Origin: Clostridiales bacterium
Lineage (GTDB): Bacteria > Bacillota > Clostridia > Lachnospirales > Lachnospiraceae
Length of the DNA: 64,000 nucleotides
Assembly: GCA_029338615.1 (NCBI GenBank)
Contig: JAQYAS010000066.1
Coordinates: forward strand, 1-64,000
Direction of reading: 5' to 3'
A program made the position numbers and the translations under genes. Positions 29,781 through 39,352 of the stretch are shown one piece after another. Each line of letters begins with the position of its first letter. Positions within the stretch are counted from its first letter, which is position 1. The notes beneath the pieces are model-generated. The model was not told the DNA's origin, did not search any database, and was given only the letters and a program-made list of their open reading frames with translations.

Positions 29781-30290
29781 TTACAGTTCTCTTCTGACCA
29801 TTATCATTCCCGCAACACTGTCAAGTAATTCCTCGATTCCAAGCCCCTCTGCCTTTATATTGATATGGCAGTACTTCTCATAAAGCTTTGTCCTCTCATT
29901 ATACAAATCTTTCAGAGTCTGTCCATCCTTCAGCACCACGCCTCTTCTCTTGATATTGCCAAGTCTGTTCGCTATCTCCTCATACGGAAGATTAATATAT
30001 ATAACTGTATCCTCCGCCATGTATTTCTTCATGGCCTCAGTACAGTACACAGCGCTTCCACCTGTGGCTATGACTGCATGTTGGTCTGTGATACCCTTGT
30101 TCACATCATTCTCTATCTTTAGGAACCCATCATCGCCATACTTTGCTATGATCTCCCTGAGCAGCATTCCCTGACTGTTCTGTATGAGAATATCTGCATC
30201 GATGAACTTATAACCGAGAACCTTTGCCAGGAGAACCCCTATAGTGCTCTTGCCCGCTCCCGGCATGCCTGTAAGTACTATGTTGTTCAT
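29781..30290 (-). CDS. aroK: Shikimate kinase
   Basis: NIVLTGMPGAGKSTIGVLLAKVLGYKFIDADILI, VIATGGSAVY. Confidence 0.9.
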   Translation of the reverse strand: MNNIVLTGMPGAGKSTIGVLLAKVLGYKFIDADILIQNSQGMLLREIIAKYGDDGFLKIENDVNKGITDQHAVIATGGSAVYCTEAMKKYMAEDTVIYINLPYEEIANRLGNIKRRGVVLKDGQTLKDLYNERTKLYEKYCHINIKAEGLGIEELLDSVAGMIMVRREL

Positions 30291-30745
30291 TTCTCTTTTA
30301 CCTCCGGTATAACTGATACTTCGTCCTTGAGCGTCTTGAGCACAAAATGTGTCTCAGTTGCAGACACTCCTTCATATCCCTTCACAAATCTATACACCTC
30401 GTCCAGACCTGCAGCGGAATCAGTCACTATCTTCAATATAAAGTCAAAATCTCCTGTCATATAGAAGCATGCGACTATGCTGTCATTTGTCTGTATAAGC
30501 TGTGCAAATTCATCGTAATATTTCGGATGCTTCAGTCTCACTTCCATGATGGCTACCATCTCATTACCCAGCTTTTTCTGGTCAACCTCAATTGTGTATC
30601 CCTTTATTACCCCACTGCTCTCCATCTTCCTTATTCTCTCTATCACGGCCGAGACAGAGAGATTGATCTCCTCACTGATGGCCGATGCTGTAAGTCTTGC
30701 ATTGTCCTTCAGGCATCTCAGTATCTTGTAATCAATATTATCCAT
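30287..30745 (-). CDS. Lrp/AsnC-family regulator
   Basis: DNIDYKILRCLKDNARLTASAISEEINLSVSAVIERIRKMESSGVIKGY; C-terminal RAM-like domain. Confidence 0.93.
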   Translation of the reverse strand: MDNIDYKILRCLKDNARLTASAISEEINLSVSAVIERIRKMESSGVIKGYTIEVDQKKLGNEMVAIMEVRLKHPKYYDEFAQLIQTNDSIVACFYMTGDFDFILKIVTDSAAGLDEVYRFVKGYEGVSATETHFVLKTLKDEVSVIPEVKEK

Positions 30746-30769
30746 TAATTCAACCTCTGTAAAATATAA

Positions 30770-31714
30770 TTAGATTGCTCCCAAACATTTTAACACAAAC
30801 ACCCACAGAGTCAACGTCACCGACGATAATAATGTGGATAAAACGATAATATTCGATGACAGCACATAATCATTGTCCATGTTCTTCGCCATGATATATC
30901 CCGACACAGTGGCTGGTGCCCCAACCATTATGAGTATGGCGACAATCTCACTCGGTCCAAATCCCATTCTTATTGCAACCGGAAGAAATATCACAGGAAG
31001 GATTATAAGCTTTATCACCGTTACCACTATTGATGGCTTAAGCCTGGTCAGAGCCTGCTGTGAATCAAACCCCGCACCTATAGCTATAAGCGCTATCGGG
31101 GTTGCAGTCTGAGCTATGTAATTGATGGTTCTTGTAGGTATGGCAGGTATAGAAATATCAAATACGGAGAACGGTATTCCTATCAATATTCCAATTATTA
31201 TAGGATTCTTCAATATGTTAATAAACGCCTTTTTGATACCCGCTGTTCCCCTCTGTCTGTCGTTCCCGCCAAATGTCAGAGCTATTACAGATATAATATT
31301 GTACATCGGCACCGCTGACACTATCATGAGAGGCGCCATGCCCGAGTTGCCACAAATATTCTCCACAAATGCAACGCCGAGAACCGCAGCACTTCCTCTT
31401 GCTCCACCCTGCACAAATGCACCGATCATGGTTCTGTCCTTACAGTATATCAGTGCAAACACCCATACCAGCCCAAACATTATGATCGTTCCAAAGAAGC
31501 AGAACAGAACAAACTTTACATTAAGGTCGTCCAATATGGATGTCGTTGCAATATCCCTGAACAGCAGAACCGGAAGGGCTACCTTGAACACATATTTATT
31601 CGCCACGTTGGCGAACTCTTCTGTTATAATATGTATCTTCATCAGAAACCATCCCAGAAGTATCACCAGAAATATCGGTATCGTTGCATTTATGCTGAAT
31701 ATAAAATTATCCAT
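30770..31714 (-). CDS. AEC (auxin efflux carrier) family transporter
   Basis: Multi-TM; GAFVQGGARGSAAVLGVAFVENICG, GAPATVSGYIMAKNM. Confidence 0.85.
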   Translation of the reverse strand: MDNFIFSINATIPIFLVILLGWFLMKIHIITEEFANVANKYVFKVALPVLLFRDIATTSILDDLNVKFVLFCFFGTIIMFGLVWVFALIYCKDRTMIGAFVQGGARGSAAVLGVAFVENICGNSGMAPLMIVSAVPMYNIISVIALTFGGNDRQRGTAGIKKAFINILKNPIIIGILIGIPFSVFDISIPAIPTRTINYIAQTATPIALIAIGAGFDSQQALTRLKPSIVVTVIKLIILPVIFLPVAIRMGFGPSEIVAILIMVGAPATVSGYIMAKNMDNDYVLSSNIIVLSTLLSSVTLTLWVFVLKCLGAI

Positions 31715-31875
31715 TACTACACATCCTCACAATTTTCAATTTTTTTCAAAATACCTATTGACTTTCGCTCCTATAATGCATATAATGCAAAAGTCGGTTT
31801 GATGAACAGGCGATAACGTCTGATTCAATATAACACATCAGCAACTGATTTTCAAAAAAAAATTAAAAAAGTTGT

Positions 31876-31904
31876 TGACAAACAATACCGACTTATGTAT
31901 AATA
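31876..31904 (+). promoter_or_regulatory. Consensus sigma-70 promoter of tRNA operon
   Basis: TTGACA-17 bp-TATAAT preceded by A-tracts. Confidence 0.9.
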
Positions 31905-31931
31905 GGTTTTGCGTTGGTCGCAAAGGACTAA

Positions 31932-32006
31932 CGGGGTGTGGCTCAGCTTGGCTAGAGCGCTTGATTTGGGATCAAGAGGTCGCAGGTTCGAATCCTGTCA
32001 CCCCGA
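31932..32006 (+). tRNA. tRNA-Pro(TGG)
   Basis: Anticodon loop TTTGGGA, acceptor CGGGGTG/CACCCCG. Confidence 0.97.
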
Positions 32007-32036
32007 CTTATAATCCAAAACACTGTTAAGCATTAT

Positions 32037-32107
32037 GCGGGTGTAGTTCAATGGTAGAACACTAGCCTTCCAAGCTAGATACGTGGGTTCGATTCCCATC
32101 ACCCGCT
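32037..32107 (+). tRNA. tRNA-Gly(TCC)
   Basis: Anticodon loop CTTCCAA, acceptor GCGGGTG/CACCCGC. Confidence 0.97.
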
Positions 32108-32142
32108 CTTTATTTTCGCTAATATACAGCGGGAATTGATAT

Positions 32143-32216
<74 letters not shown>

Positions 32217-32294
32217 TTTTTTTATCTTAGCTACTACTACTGTTAGCAGGCTAAGATATATTTTTATAAAATAACATTTATTTTATAAGCCTAT

Positions 32295-32369
32295 GGTGGG
32301 TATGGCGCAGTTGGCTAGCGCGCCAGATTGTGGCTCTGGAGGCCGAGGGTTCGAGTCCCTCTATCCACC
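32295..32369 (+). tRNA. tRNA-His(GTG)
   Basis: Anticodon GTG, extra 5' G opposite C73. Confidence 0.96.
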
Positions 32370-32401
32370 CTATTCTTTATCGCGTATGTAAGCGATGCTA
32401 T

Positions 32402-32474
32402 TGGGCTATCGCCAAGCGGTAAGGCACAGGACTTTGACTCCTGCATCTCGCTGGTTCGAATCCAGCTAGCCCAG
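32402..32474 (+). tRNA. tRNA-Gln(TTG)
   Basis: Anticodon TTG, acceptor TGGGCTA/TAGCCCA. Confidence 0.96.
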
Positions 32475-32494
32475 TTTTTTAAAGTCCTAATTAT

Positions 32495-32567
32495 GGGCCA
32501 TTAGCTCAGGCGGTAGAGCACTTGACTTTTAATCAAGTTGTCCGGGGTTCGAGTCCCCGATGGCTCA
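32495..32567 (+). tRNA. tRNA-Lys(TTT)
   Basis: Anticodon loop CTTTTAA. Confidence 0.96.
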
Positions 32568-32601
32568 CTACTCCCTTCTACATATGAAGGGCATTTTTTT
32601 T

Positions 32602-32681
32602 GCGGATATGGCGGAACTGGCAGACGCGCTAGACTTAGGATCTAGTCCTTCGGGGTGCAGGTTCGATTCCTGTTATCCGCA
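32602..32681 (+). tRNA. tRNA-Leu(TAG)
   Basis: Class II tRNA with variable arm; anticodon TAG. Confidence 0.95.
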
Positions 32682-32705
32682 TTTTTTTGAACTGATCTCT
32701 GTAGC

Positions 32706-32768
32706 AAAAAAATACGTTCTATCTCATCTATGGCATAGGCCATCTGATAAGATAGAACGTATTTTTTG
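32706..32768. terminator. Bidirectional terminator after tRNA operon
   Basis: AAAAAATACGTTCTATCT...AGATAGAACGTATTTTTT. Confidence 0.88.
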
Positions 32769-32784
32769 TTACAGACGACTCATA

Positions 32785-33054
32785 TTACTCTGCATCTGTT
32801 GCAGGTGTAGCAGTATCAGCTACTGGCTCCTCATCTGCGTCTTCCTCATCATCGAAGAAATCATCGTCAAAATCATCATCGAAGTCATCATCAAAATCAT
32901 CGAGGAAATCTGGTGTGAGATATGAATATACTGCATAAGCAATTCCTGCAATAGCGGCAACAGCACCGATAATCACAAGAATAACAAAAAGTGTGCTCTT
33001 AGCCTTCTCTTCTGTTGCATCGCCCTTTACTAAAATTACATCACTACTCTTCAT
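32785..33054 (-). CDS. Small single-TM protein with (DFDD)n acidic tail
   Basis: One TM (STLFVILVIIGAVAAIAGIAYAVYSYL) then DFLDDFDDDFDDDFDDDFFDDEEDADEE. Confidence 0.65.
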   Translation of the reverse strand: MKSSDVILVKGDATEEKAKSTLFVILVIIGAVAAIAGIAYAVYSYLTPDFLDDFDDDFDDDFDDDFFDDEEDADEEPVADTATPATDAE

Positions 33055-33213
33055 CTTTACAATCCACCCTTTCTTAACCCTTAAACGGGTTTCATTATAT
33101 TATATTGATTTGTAGGAAAAAACATACATCAATGCCTTCCCACCATGTAACAAAATTATATCATACAGGTATAATTATTGCCATACATAATTTATAAATA
33201 TTGTCCAGATTTA

Positions 33214-35502
33214 CTATTCGCATTTTTTCAACTTAGCAAAGGAGGCAAACATTCTCCTGACTCCGCATCTGTCAAAATTGACGGTCACCTCATAATCCTT
33301 ATCTCCTTTTTCAAGATTCTCCACTGTTCCTGCACCAAACTTAATGTGTCTGACTCTGTCACCGACTGCGTAATCAGGCTTTCCCACACTGTTGACCACG
33401 AATGTCTTGCCAAACGACGGCTGTGACGATGGTTGTACAGGCTTATTTGTATTATATGGATTCTTATATGACCCATACGTTGTTCTCCCGGCATTCCTTC
33501 CTGATGAATGACCATCCATTCCTCGATTGTAACGATCAACGTTTTCGTTCTCACGCCTGCGAGCCATATTTTTCATGTCTGCCTCATGTTCAAATAAAAG
33601 TGGGGGGATCTCTCTGACAAACCTGGACACGTCACTACAGGTTCTATTACCATGCATCATGCGCTCTCTGGCTGCACTGAGGTATAGTTTCTTCATGGCT
33701 CTTGTTATACCCACATAGCACAGCCGTCTTTCCTCCTCAAGTGCATCTGGATCATCGGAATTAAGTGCCATACCGCTCGGGAATATACGTTCCTCCATAC
33801 CGCAGATAAATACATATGGGAATTCCAGCCCCTTTGCACTGTGCAGAGTCATAAGCTTAACCTGATTATCATCCTCATTCATGGAATCCAGATCCGAAAC
33901 AAGTGCTATCTCCTCAAGAAATTCGCTAAGTCCTGCTTCTTCGTTCTCCTCCGTGAATTCTACAACCTTGTTCCTTAGCTCATCTATATTCTCCAGCCTT
34001 GTCATAGATTCCTCGGTATGTTCCGCTATAAGTCCTGCCTCATATCCGGTATCCTCCAGAATCCTGTCATACACTTCATCAAGCCCCTCTTGCTCATCCA
34101 GCATATTTCTAAATGATTCTATAAGTTCCGCAAATGCATGTATTTTGGCTGCTGTTTTGGGTGCCATTCCCGGAATATCCGACGCTTTTGATGCCGCCTC
34201 CATCATAGATATTCCATAAGCATCTGCATACGACTCCACCTTGCTCAAACTGGCCTCACCGATACCTCTCTTTGGGACGTTAACTACTCTTCTGAAATAC
34301 AGATTATCCGTTGAATTATTTATAACCTTCAGATAAGCAAGTATATCCTTTATTTCTTTTCTGGCATAGAAATTGGTGCCGCCATATATCCTGTACGGGA
34401 TATTTCCATATACCATCTTCTCCCCGAGTATTCTCGACTGTGCATTAGTCCTGTATAGTATGGCAATATCCCTGTACTGAACGCCCTGTCTTACCAGACT
34501 CTTTATACGGCTTACGACCATATCGCCCTCTACATACTCCGTATCACACTGATCAAATGAAATCTTTTCTCCAGCTTCTTTGTCGGTCCACAGGGCCTTA
34601 TCTTTCCGTCCCTCATTATGCTGAATAACCGCATTTGCCGCTGCCAGTATATTGCCACACGACCTGTAATTCTGTTCAAGTTTAATAACTTTCGCATCCT
34701 CATACTCACGCTCAAAATTGAGTATATTTGTTATATTTGCCCCTCTGAACTTATATATAGACTGATCATCATCTCCGACCACGCACAGATTTCTGTATCT
34801 TCTCGCCAGCATCCTAACCATAAGAAACTGTATGTGGTTAGTATCCTGATACTCATCCACCATTATGTATCTGAATCTGTTCTGGTATATCTCCAGGACA
34901 TCAGGGTTGTGCTCAAACAGTTCAACCGTCTTGTATATCAGATCATCAAAGTCCATGGCATTATTCTTCTTCAGACGAGACTGATATTCTGTATATACAT
35001 CCGCCACCTTAGTTGCTGAATAATCACCTGAACTTTTCTTTGCAAATTCATCAGGCGACAGGTATTTCTCCTTTGCATTAGATATAGCTCCCATAAACAT
35101 CTTCTCAGGATATCTCTTCGGATCTATCTGCAGATCCTTCAATATACTTTTTACAGTGCTTTTCTGATCATCTGAATCATATATATCAAAATTCTTACCA
35201 TATCCTATCCTATCAGCATATCTCCTGAGTATCCTGACGCACAGAGAATGGAAAGTGCTTACCCACACTCTGTCAGCACCATCACCAACTATAAGATTTA
35301 CACGTTCACGCATTTCCTGTGCAGCCTTATTTGTAAATGTGATCGCCAATATGTTCAACGGGTTCACATTCTCATGTTCCATAAGATACGCCACCCTGTG
35401 TGTGATAACTCTGGTTTTACCACTTCCTGCTCCTGCAAGTATCAGCAAAGGCCCATCAACATGCTCGCATGCCTGCTCCTGCATATCATTTAATCCTGCC
35501 AT
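33214..35502 (-). CDS. pcrA: UvrD/PcrA-type DNA helicase
   Basis: LILAGAGSGKTRVITHRVAYLM, VDEYQDTNHIQF, GDDDQSIYKFRGA, LMTLHSAKGLEFPYVF. Confidence 0.96.
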   Translation of the reverse strand: MAGLNDMQEQACEHVDGPLLILAGAGSGKTRVITHRVAYLMEHENVNPLNILAITFTNKAAQEMRERVNLIVGDGADRVWVSTFHSLCVRILRRYADRIGYGKNFDIYDSDDQKSTVKSILKDLQIDPKRYPEKMFMGAISNAKEKYLSPDEFAKKSSGDYSATKVADVYTEYQSRLKKNNAMDFDDLIYKTVELFEHNPDVLEIYQNRFRYIMVDEYQDTNHIQFLMVRMLARRYRNLCVVGDDDQSIYKFRGANITNILNFEREYEDAKVIKLEQNYRSCGNILAAANAVIQHNEGRKDKALWTDKEAGEKISFDQCDTEYVEGDMVVSRIKSLVRQGVQYRDIAILYRTNAQSRILGEKMVYGNIPYRIYGGTNFYARKEIKDILAYLKVINNSTDNLYFRRVVNVPKRGIGEASLSKVESYADAYGISMMEAASKASDIPGMAPKTAAKIHAFAELIESFRNMLDEQEGLDEVYDRILEDTGYEAGLIAEHTEESMTRLENIDELRNKVVEFTEENEEAGLSEFLEEIALVSDLDSMNEDDNQVKLMTLHSAKGLEFPYVFICGMEERIFPSGMALNSDDPDALEEERRLCYVGITRAMKKLYLSAARERMMHGNRTCSDVSRFVREIPPLLFEHEADMKNMARRRENENVDRYNRGMDGHSSGRNAGRTTYGSYKNPYNTNKPVQPSSQPSFGKTFVVNSVGKPDYAVGDRVRHIKFGAGTVENLEKGDKDYEVTVNFDRCGVRRMFASFAKLKKCE

Positions 35503-35526
35503 ATCATCCTCCTGTAAATATCATCT

Positions 35527-35606
35527 ATATACAATAAAACGCTGTTACAAATATACCAAACATATGTTTTATTCCCATTTGCTTAGTATAACATAACAGC
35601 GTTTAT
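35527..35606 (-). terminator. Inverted repeat downstream of SPFH gene
   Basis: AACGCTGTTA...TAACAGCGTT. Confidence 0.55.
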
Positions 35607-35652
35607 TTGCAAGAATTATCCTGCCTTATAATGATTTTTGATTGTTTCTGAA

Positions 35653-36630
35653 CTAAATCAGCTTAGCTCCACAATTGCCACAGAACTTAGCTCCATTTGT
35701 CGGAGTTCCACAATTAGGACAGAACTTAGGAGCAGCTCCACCTGTAGTCTGTGTAGCGCCTCCTGACATCTGATTCATTGCGCCACTCATCTGGTTCGCC
35801 ATTGCTACGCCCATCTGCATTCCAACCATGGCATTGGCCATACTGGCGGCATTGCTGCCCACTGATTCTCCATGGCCACCCTTTGCCATAGAGTCAACCA
35901 TGTTGACCTGCTGGAATTTATTCATATCACCAATCATTGAATACTCAGCTGCCTGATCTGCGCGCTTCTGTATATTCTCCGGATATGTAAATTCACTGAT
36001 TCTGAAATCTGTAATTGTAATACCGATTCCAAGAAGCTCCATATCCAGATCTTCCCTGATGCCCTTAGCTACATCAGTGGCATTGGCCATAAGATTGAAT
36101 ACATCGCCTCCAACTTTTGTTATCCATTTCATGAGCAGTCCATCCAGAATTCCCCTTATCCTGTCTCTTATATCATCGACCGTGAACTGCTGCTTTATTC
36201 CGGCAATTTTCTCTATAAGCACATTGTAATCATCAATCTTGAATGAGAACTTACCATTTGATCTGACAGGAAGTCCTCCCGGAAGTCCCGGTGCCTGAAG
36301 TCTTATTGGTGAGCTTGTTCCCCAGTTACATGTAAACTCTTTTGTGTTGACAAACAGAACCTCTGCACGAAGTCCTGAATTGAATCCAAATTTGAATCCT
36401 TTCAAAGTAGAAAGGAATGGTATGATCTGAGAATCTATTGTATAACTTCCAGACTCTGTAAATATACCTTCTACAGCACCATTATACAGGAATATCGCAT
36501 CCTGACCCGGCTTGATTATAAGCTTTGAATCTTTCTTGATCTCTCTGTTAGTCCATTTCCAGAAGATCACATCATCTCTGTACTCTTCCCACTCTACTAC
36601 ATTTGCAAACTGATTTGAAAATAATCCCAT
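35653..36630 (-). CDS. SPFH-domain protein with C-terminal zinc ribbon
   Basis: FSNQFANVVEWEEYRDDVIFWKW..., C-terminal FCPNCGTPTNGAKFCGNCGAKLI. Confidence 0.88.
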   Translation of the reverse strand: MGLFSNQFANVVEWEEYRDDVIFWKWTNREIKKDSKLIIKPGQDAIFLYNGAVEGIFTESGSYTIDSQIIPFLSTLKGFKFGFNSGLRAEVLFVNTKEFTCNWGTSSPIRLQAPGLPGGLPVRSNGKFSFKIDDYNVLIEKIAGIKQQFTVDDIRDRIRGILDGLLMKWITKVGGDVFNLMANATDVAKGIREDLDMELLGIGITITDFRISEFTYPENIQKRADQAAEYSMIGDMNKFQQVNMVDSMAKGGHGESVGSNAASMANAMVGMQMGVAMANQMSGAMNQMSGGATQTTGGAAPKFCPNCGTPTNGAKFCGNCGAKLI

Positions 36631-36664
36631 CTATTGAACTCCTCTCTATAAGCTGCACTATAGA

Positions 36665-37345
36665 TTACTGTAATCCCATCTTGGCCTTAAGTGCTGCCAG
36701 TTCATCCTGAACATCTGCATCAGGTGCAGCGTCATATTTGCTTGCAAGGTCATCTATCGAATCCATACCTGAAGAGTTGAGCTCACTCATGGCATTAGCC
36801 TTATCAAGCATAGCATCTGCTTTCTGCTCCATTCTCGAAAAAGCATCCAGTGATGCCGATGAATCGCCAATACCGCTCATCATCTTGTTCATTCTCTCCT
36901 GTGTCTTTGCGACCTGAACCTTAGCCTTGATAGTTTCTTTTCTTGCATTGAGATCACTTACATCCTTTGTAAGTTTGTCATGCATCTGCTTCATCTTTGC
37001 AGAATTAGCTGCTGCCGCATCATACGCCTGCTGAATTGCAACCTGCTTCTGTGTAAGCTGGTTCTTCTTCTCCAGGAATTTCATTGCATCGCCCTCATTG
37101 CCTGCGACAAGTGCCTTCTCTGCATATGTCTGCATCTTTGCTATCTCAGCATCGCACTCATCAAGCTGTCTCTTACATCTCTGCTCCTCTGCCATAACTG
37201 TGGCAGTCTCTGATTTTACTTTTCTAAGATCCTCCTGAAGATCTCTCATATACTGATCGATCATCTTCTCCGGATCCTCTGCCTTATCAAGTAATGCATT
37301 GATATTAGATGACATGATATCCTTAAATCTCTTTAAAATTCCCAT
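36665..37345 (-). CDS. PspA/IM30-family protein
   Basis: MGILKRFKDIMSSNINALLDKAEDPEKMIDQYMRDLQEDLRKVK, long coiled coil. Confidence 0.93.
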   Translation of the reverse strand: MGILKRFKDIMSSNINALLDKAEDPEKMIDQYMRDLQEDLRKVKSETATVMAEEQRCKRQLDECDAEIAKMQTYAEKALVAGNEGDAMKFLEKKNQLTQKQVAIQQAYDAAAANSAKMKQMHDKLTKDVSDLNARKETIKAKVQVAKTQERMNKMMSGIGDSSASLDAFSRMEQKADAMLDKANAMSELNSSGMDSIDDLASKYDAAPDADVQDELAALKAKMGLQ

Positions 37346-37581
37346 AACTTTTTACCTCCGCGTTTGTGATATTTGTGTGTTTCTATAATATTAATGCCGT
37401 CTCTCATCGATGACACCAACATTATATTCCTCCATTCTGCTTTTATTCAATCTACAGCATGAATTCTTCCCATATCATATAATGTGGTTTTAGATACGTT
37501 ACCCCCTGTAAAATATCTCTCATCGACTTTTCCAGCTTTAACATCCATTACTTGCGCGTTCCCCGAATATAAGCCAGAGCT

Positions 37582-38541
37582 TTATACAACTCCATCATTG
37601 ATATCATCATACTCATCTGACATACGTCCGCCTATCCTGAAATCAGATTTCCTGTCACTTACTGATTCAGCTCCCTGTGCACTGGCATCTGTTATTGACT
37701 CCTCCAGTCTGACCGGTGTTCTGTCTCCAAATCTGCGCTTCTTATTCTCCGCATCCAGATCTTTTATGACATGTATAGCTGAATCCACCTTCGCCTCTTC
37801 CTCACTCTGAACCTTAACCGGCTCTCTGGACGCCTTGACCTTTATTGGCTCAGCTTCTTTCTTATCATCAAAGTCAAATTCCCACTGAACCATCTCCGGT
37901 TCTCCGGAATTCTTCTCCTTATGTTCTTCCTTTGCTTTGTTCTTCTCATAGTAAAGCTCATTTGCCAGAAGCTGGCTTATCTCAAGGATATCTGCATATC
38001 TCTCCTGTTTTTTCATATCCATGAGGCCTTCCATGAGTTCTCTCTTGTTATTCTCTATGATCTCCGATTTCTTTCGAAGCGAATCCAAAACTCTGTCATT
38101 CTCCATACTTATCATATTGTATGCCTGGTTGACAGTTTCATTGATCTCCATTAGCATCTCATTGGTATATATAATAGATGCCGCATATATCTCATTGGCA
38201 GTTCGCAACGCCTGCCTGTCCTGCTTATTAAGGCTCTTGACCTTGCGGTCCACCGCCAGAGGGCTTGGCTTGCTGAGCCTGATCCTTGATGCAGTCTCTT
38301 CTGCATCCGCAATAATCTCGTCAGCCTCCTGCTCCGCCTCTTTGATGATCTTGCTTCTCTTATCTGTAATCTCATGATAAGCCTTAAGCTCCAGATCTAT
38401 CGTGGTCTTAAGCTCCTCTACTATCTCAAGTACTTCTTCTCTATTTACCAAAACCTTACCAGCTGCAAACGGTACATTCTGTCCATCTTCAACAAGATCC
38501 TGAATCCTGTCAAGCAGCTGTTTAGCTTTTCCGTTCTCCAT
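37582..38541 (-). CDS. Coiled-coil protein of unknown function
   Basis: MENGKAKQLLDRIQDLVEDGQNVPFAAGKVLVNREEVLEIVEELK...; coiled-coil followed by disordered acidic tail. Confidence 0.7.
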   Translation of the reverse strand: MENGKAKQLLDRIQDLVEDGQNVPFAAGKVLVNREEVLEIVEELKTTIDLELKAYHEITDKRSKIIKEAEQEADEIIADAEETASRIRLSKPSPLAVDRKVKSLNKQDRQALRTANEIYAASIIYTNEMLMEINETVNQAYNMISMENDRVLDSLRKKSEIIENNKRELMEGLMDMKKQERYADILEISQLLANELYYEKNKAKEEHKEKNSGEPEMVQWEFDFDDKKEAEPIKVKASREPVKVQSEEEAKVDSAIHVIKDLDAENKKRRFGDRTPVRLEESITDASAQGAESVSDRKSDFRIGGRMSDEYDDINDGVV

Positions 38542-38665
38542 AATTGTGCCTCCGTACAAACTTTTGCAACACATTCATATACGCGTGTTTTATTTTATCA
38601 TCTTTCAAAATCCTTTTCAACAAAACGGCATAATTTATTTCATGTTATAGTGCTGTAAACATCCA

Positions 38666-39349
38666 TCAGTCTATATCAGGCTTTAAATTATCCCGGGGTA
38701 CCCCCAGAAAATCCTGTATGAGATGTCTTGTGAACAATCTTCCTTCCTCACTCTCAAAATATCGTTCCGGATGCCACTGAAAAGCCAATATACTCATAGT
38801 TGGAGAGACAAATGCCTCCACTGAGCCATTGTCTTCATCTACCACTATGGGATAAAACAATGTAGACAGATTTTCCAGATATACACAATCACTGTGAAAA
38901 TTGTTGATCTTAATATACCTGTCTGTCTTAACAATTCTGGCCATATGATCCGTTCCCCTCGGACGCGGGACCTTAAACCTTGCAGAATAACATATTTTTC
39001 CTCCAAACAGTGCATTGAGATACTGCATTCCTCTGCACACACCAATAATCGGTATGTTGTTGTGAACGCAATACATGATCAGCTGCTTTTCCATAGCATC
39101 TCTGCGCGGCTGTAATTCCGCATTATGAGGTTCCAGGTAGTAACCCGGATGCAGCGTGCCACCACCTGTCACTATAAGGAGATCGAACTGTTCGTCCACC
39201 ACATCATCAAAATTTCTTGTAAAATTGGAAACTGGTCTCAGCTTTATTCCAAGGCTCTCATAAAACTCAACATATGCAGCTTCCAGAACATCTGTAGACT
39301 TACCATACATGTTGTGTCCTTCTCTCTGTGTTATCAACGCATGCAGCAT
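38666..39349 (-). CDS. Class I glutamine amidotransferase-type hydrolase (Cj1417-like candidate)
   Basis: GVCRGMQYLNALFGGK (nucleophile Cys), INNFHSD, FQWHPER (His-Glu). Confidence 0.85.
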   Translation of the reverse strand: MLHALITQREGHNMYGKSTDVLEAAYVEFYESLGIKLRPVSNFTRNFDDVVDEQFDLLIVTGGGTLHPGYYLEPHNAELQPRRDAMEKQLIMYCVHNNIPIIGVCRGMQYLNALFGGKICYSARFKVPRPRGTDHMARIVKTDRYIKINNFHSDCVYLENLSTLFYPIVVDEDNGSVEAFVSPTMSILAFQWHPERYFESEEGRLFTRHLIQDFLGVPRDNLKPDID

Positions 39350-39352
39350 GTC

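Noticed and set aside
32560-32925. 121-aa plus-strand ORF
   Set aside because: Runs through tRNA-Leu, the terminator and antisense of the acidic microprotein; no coding character.
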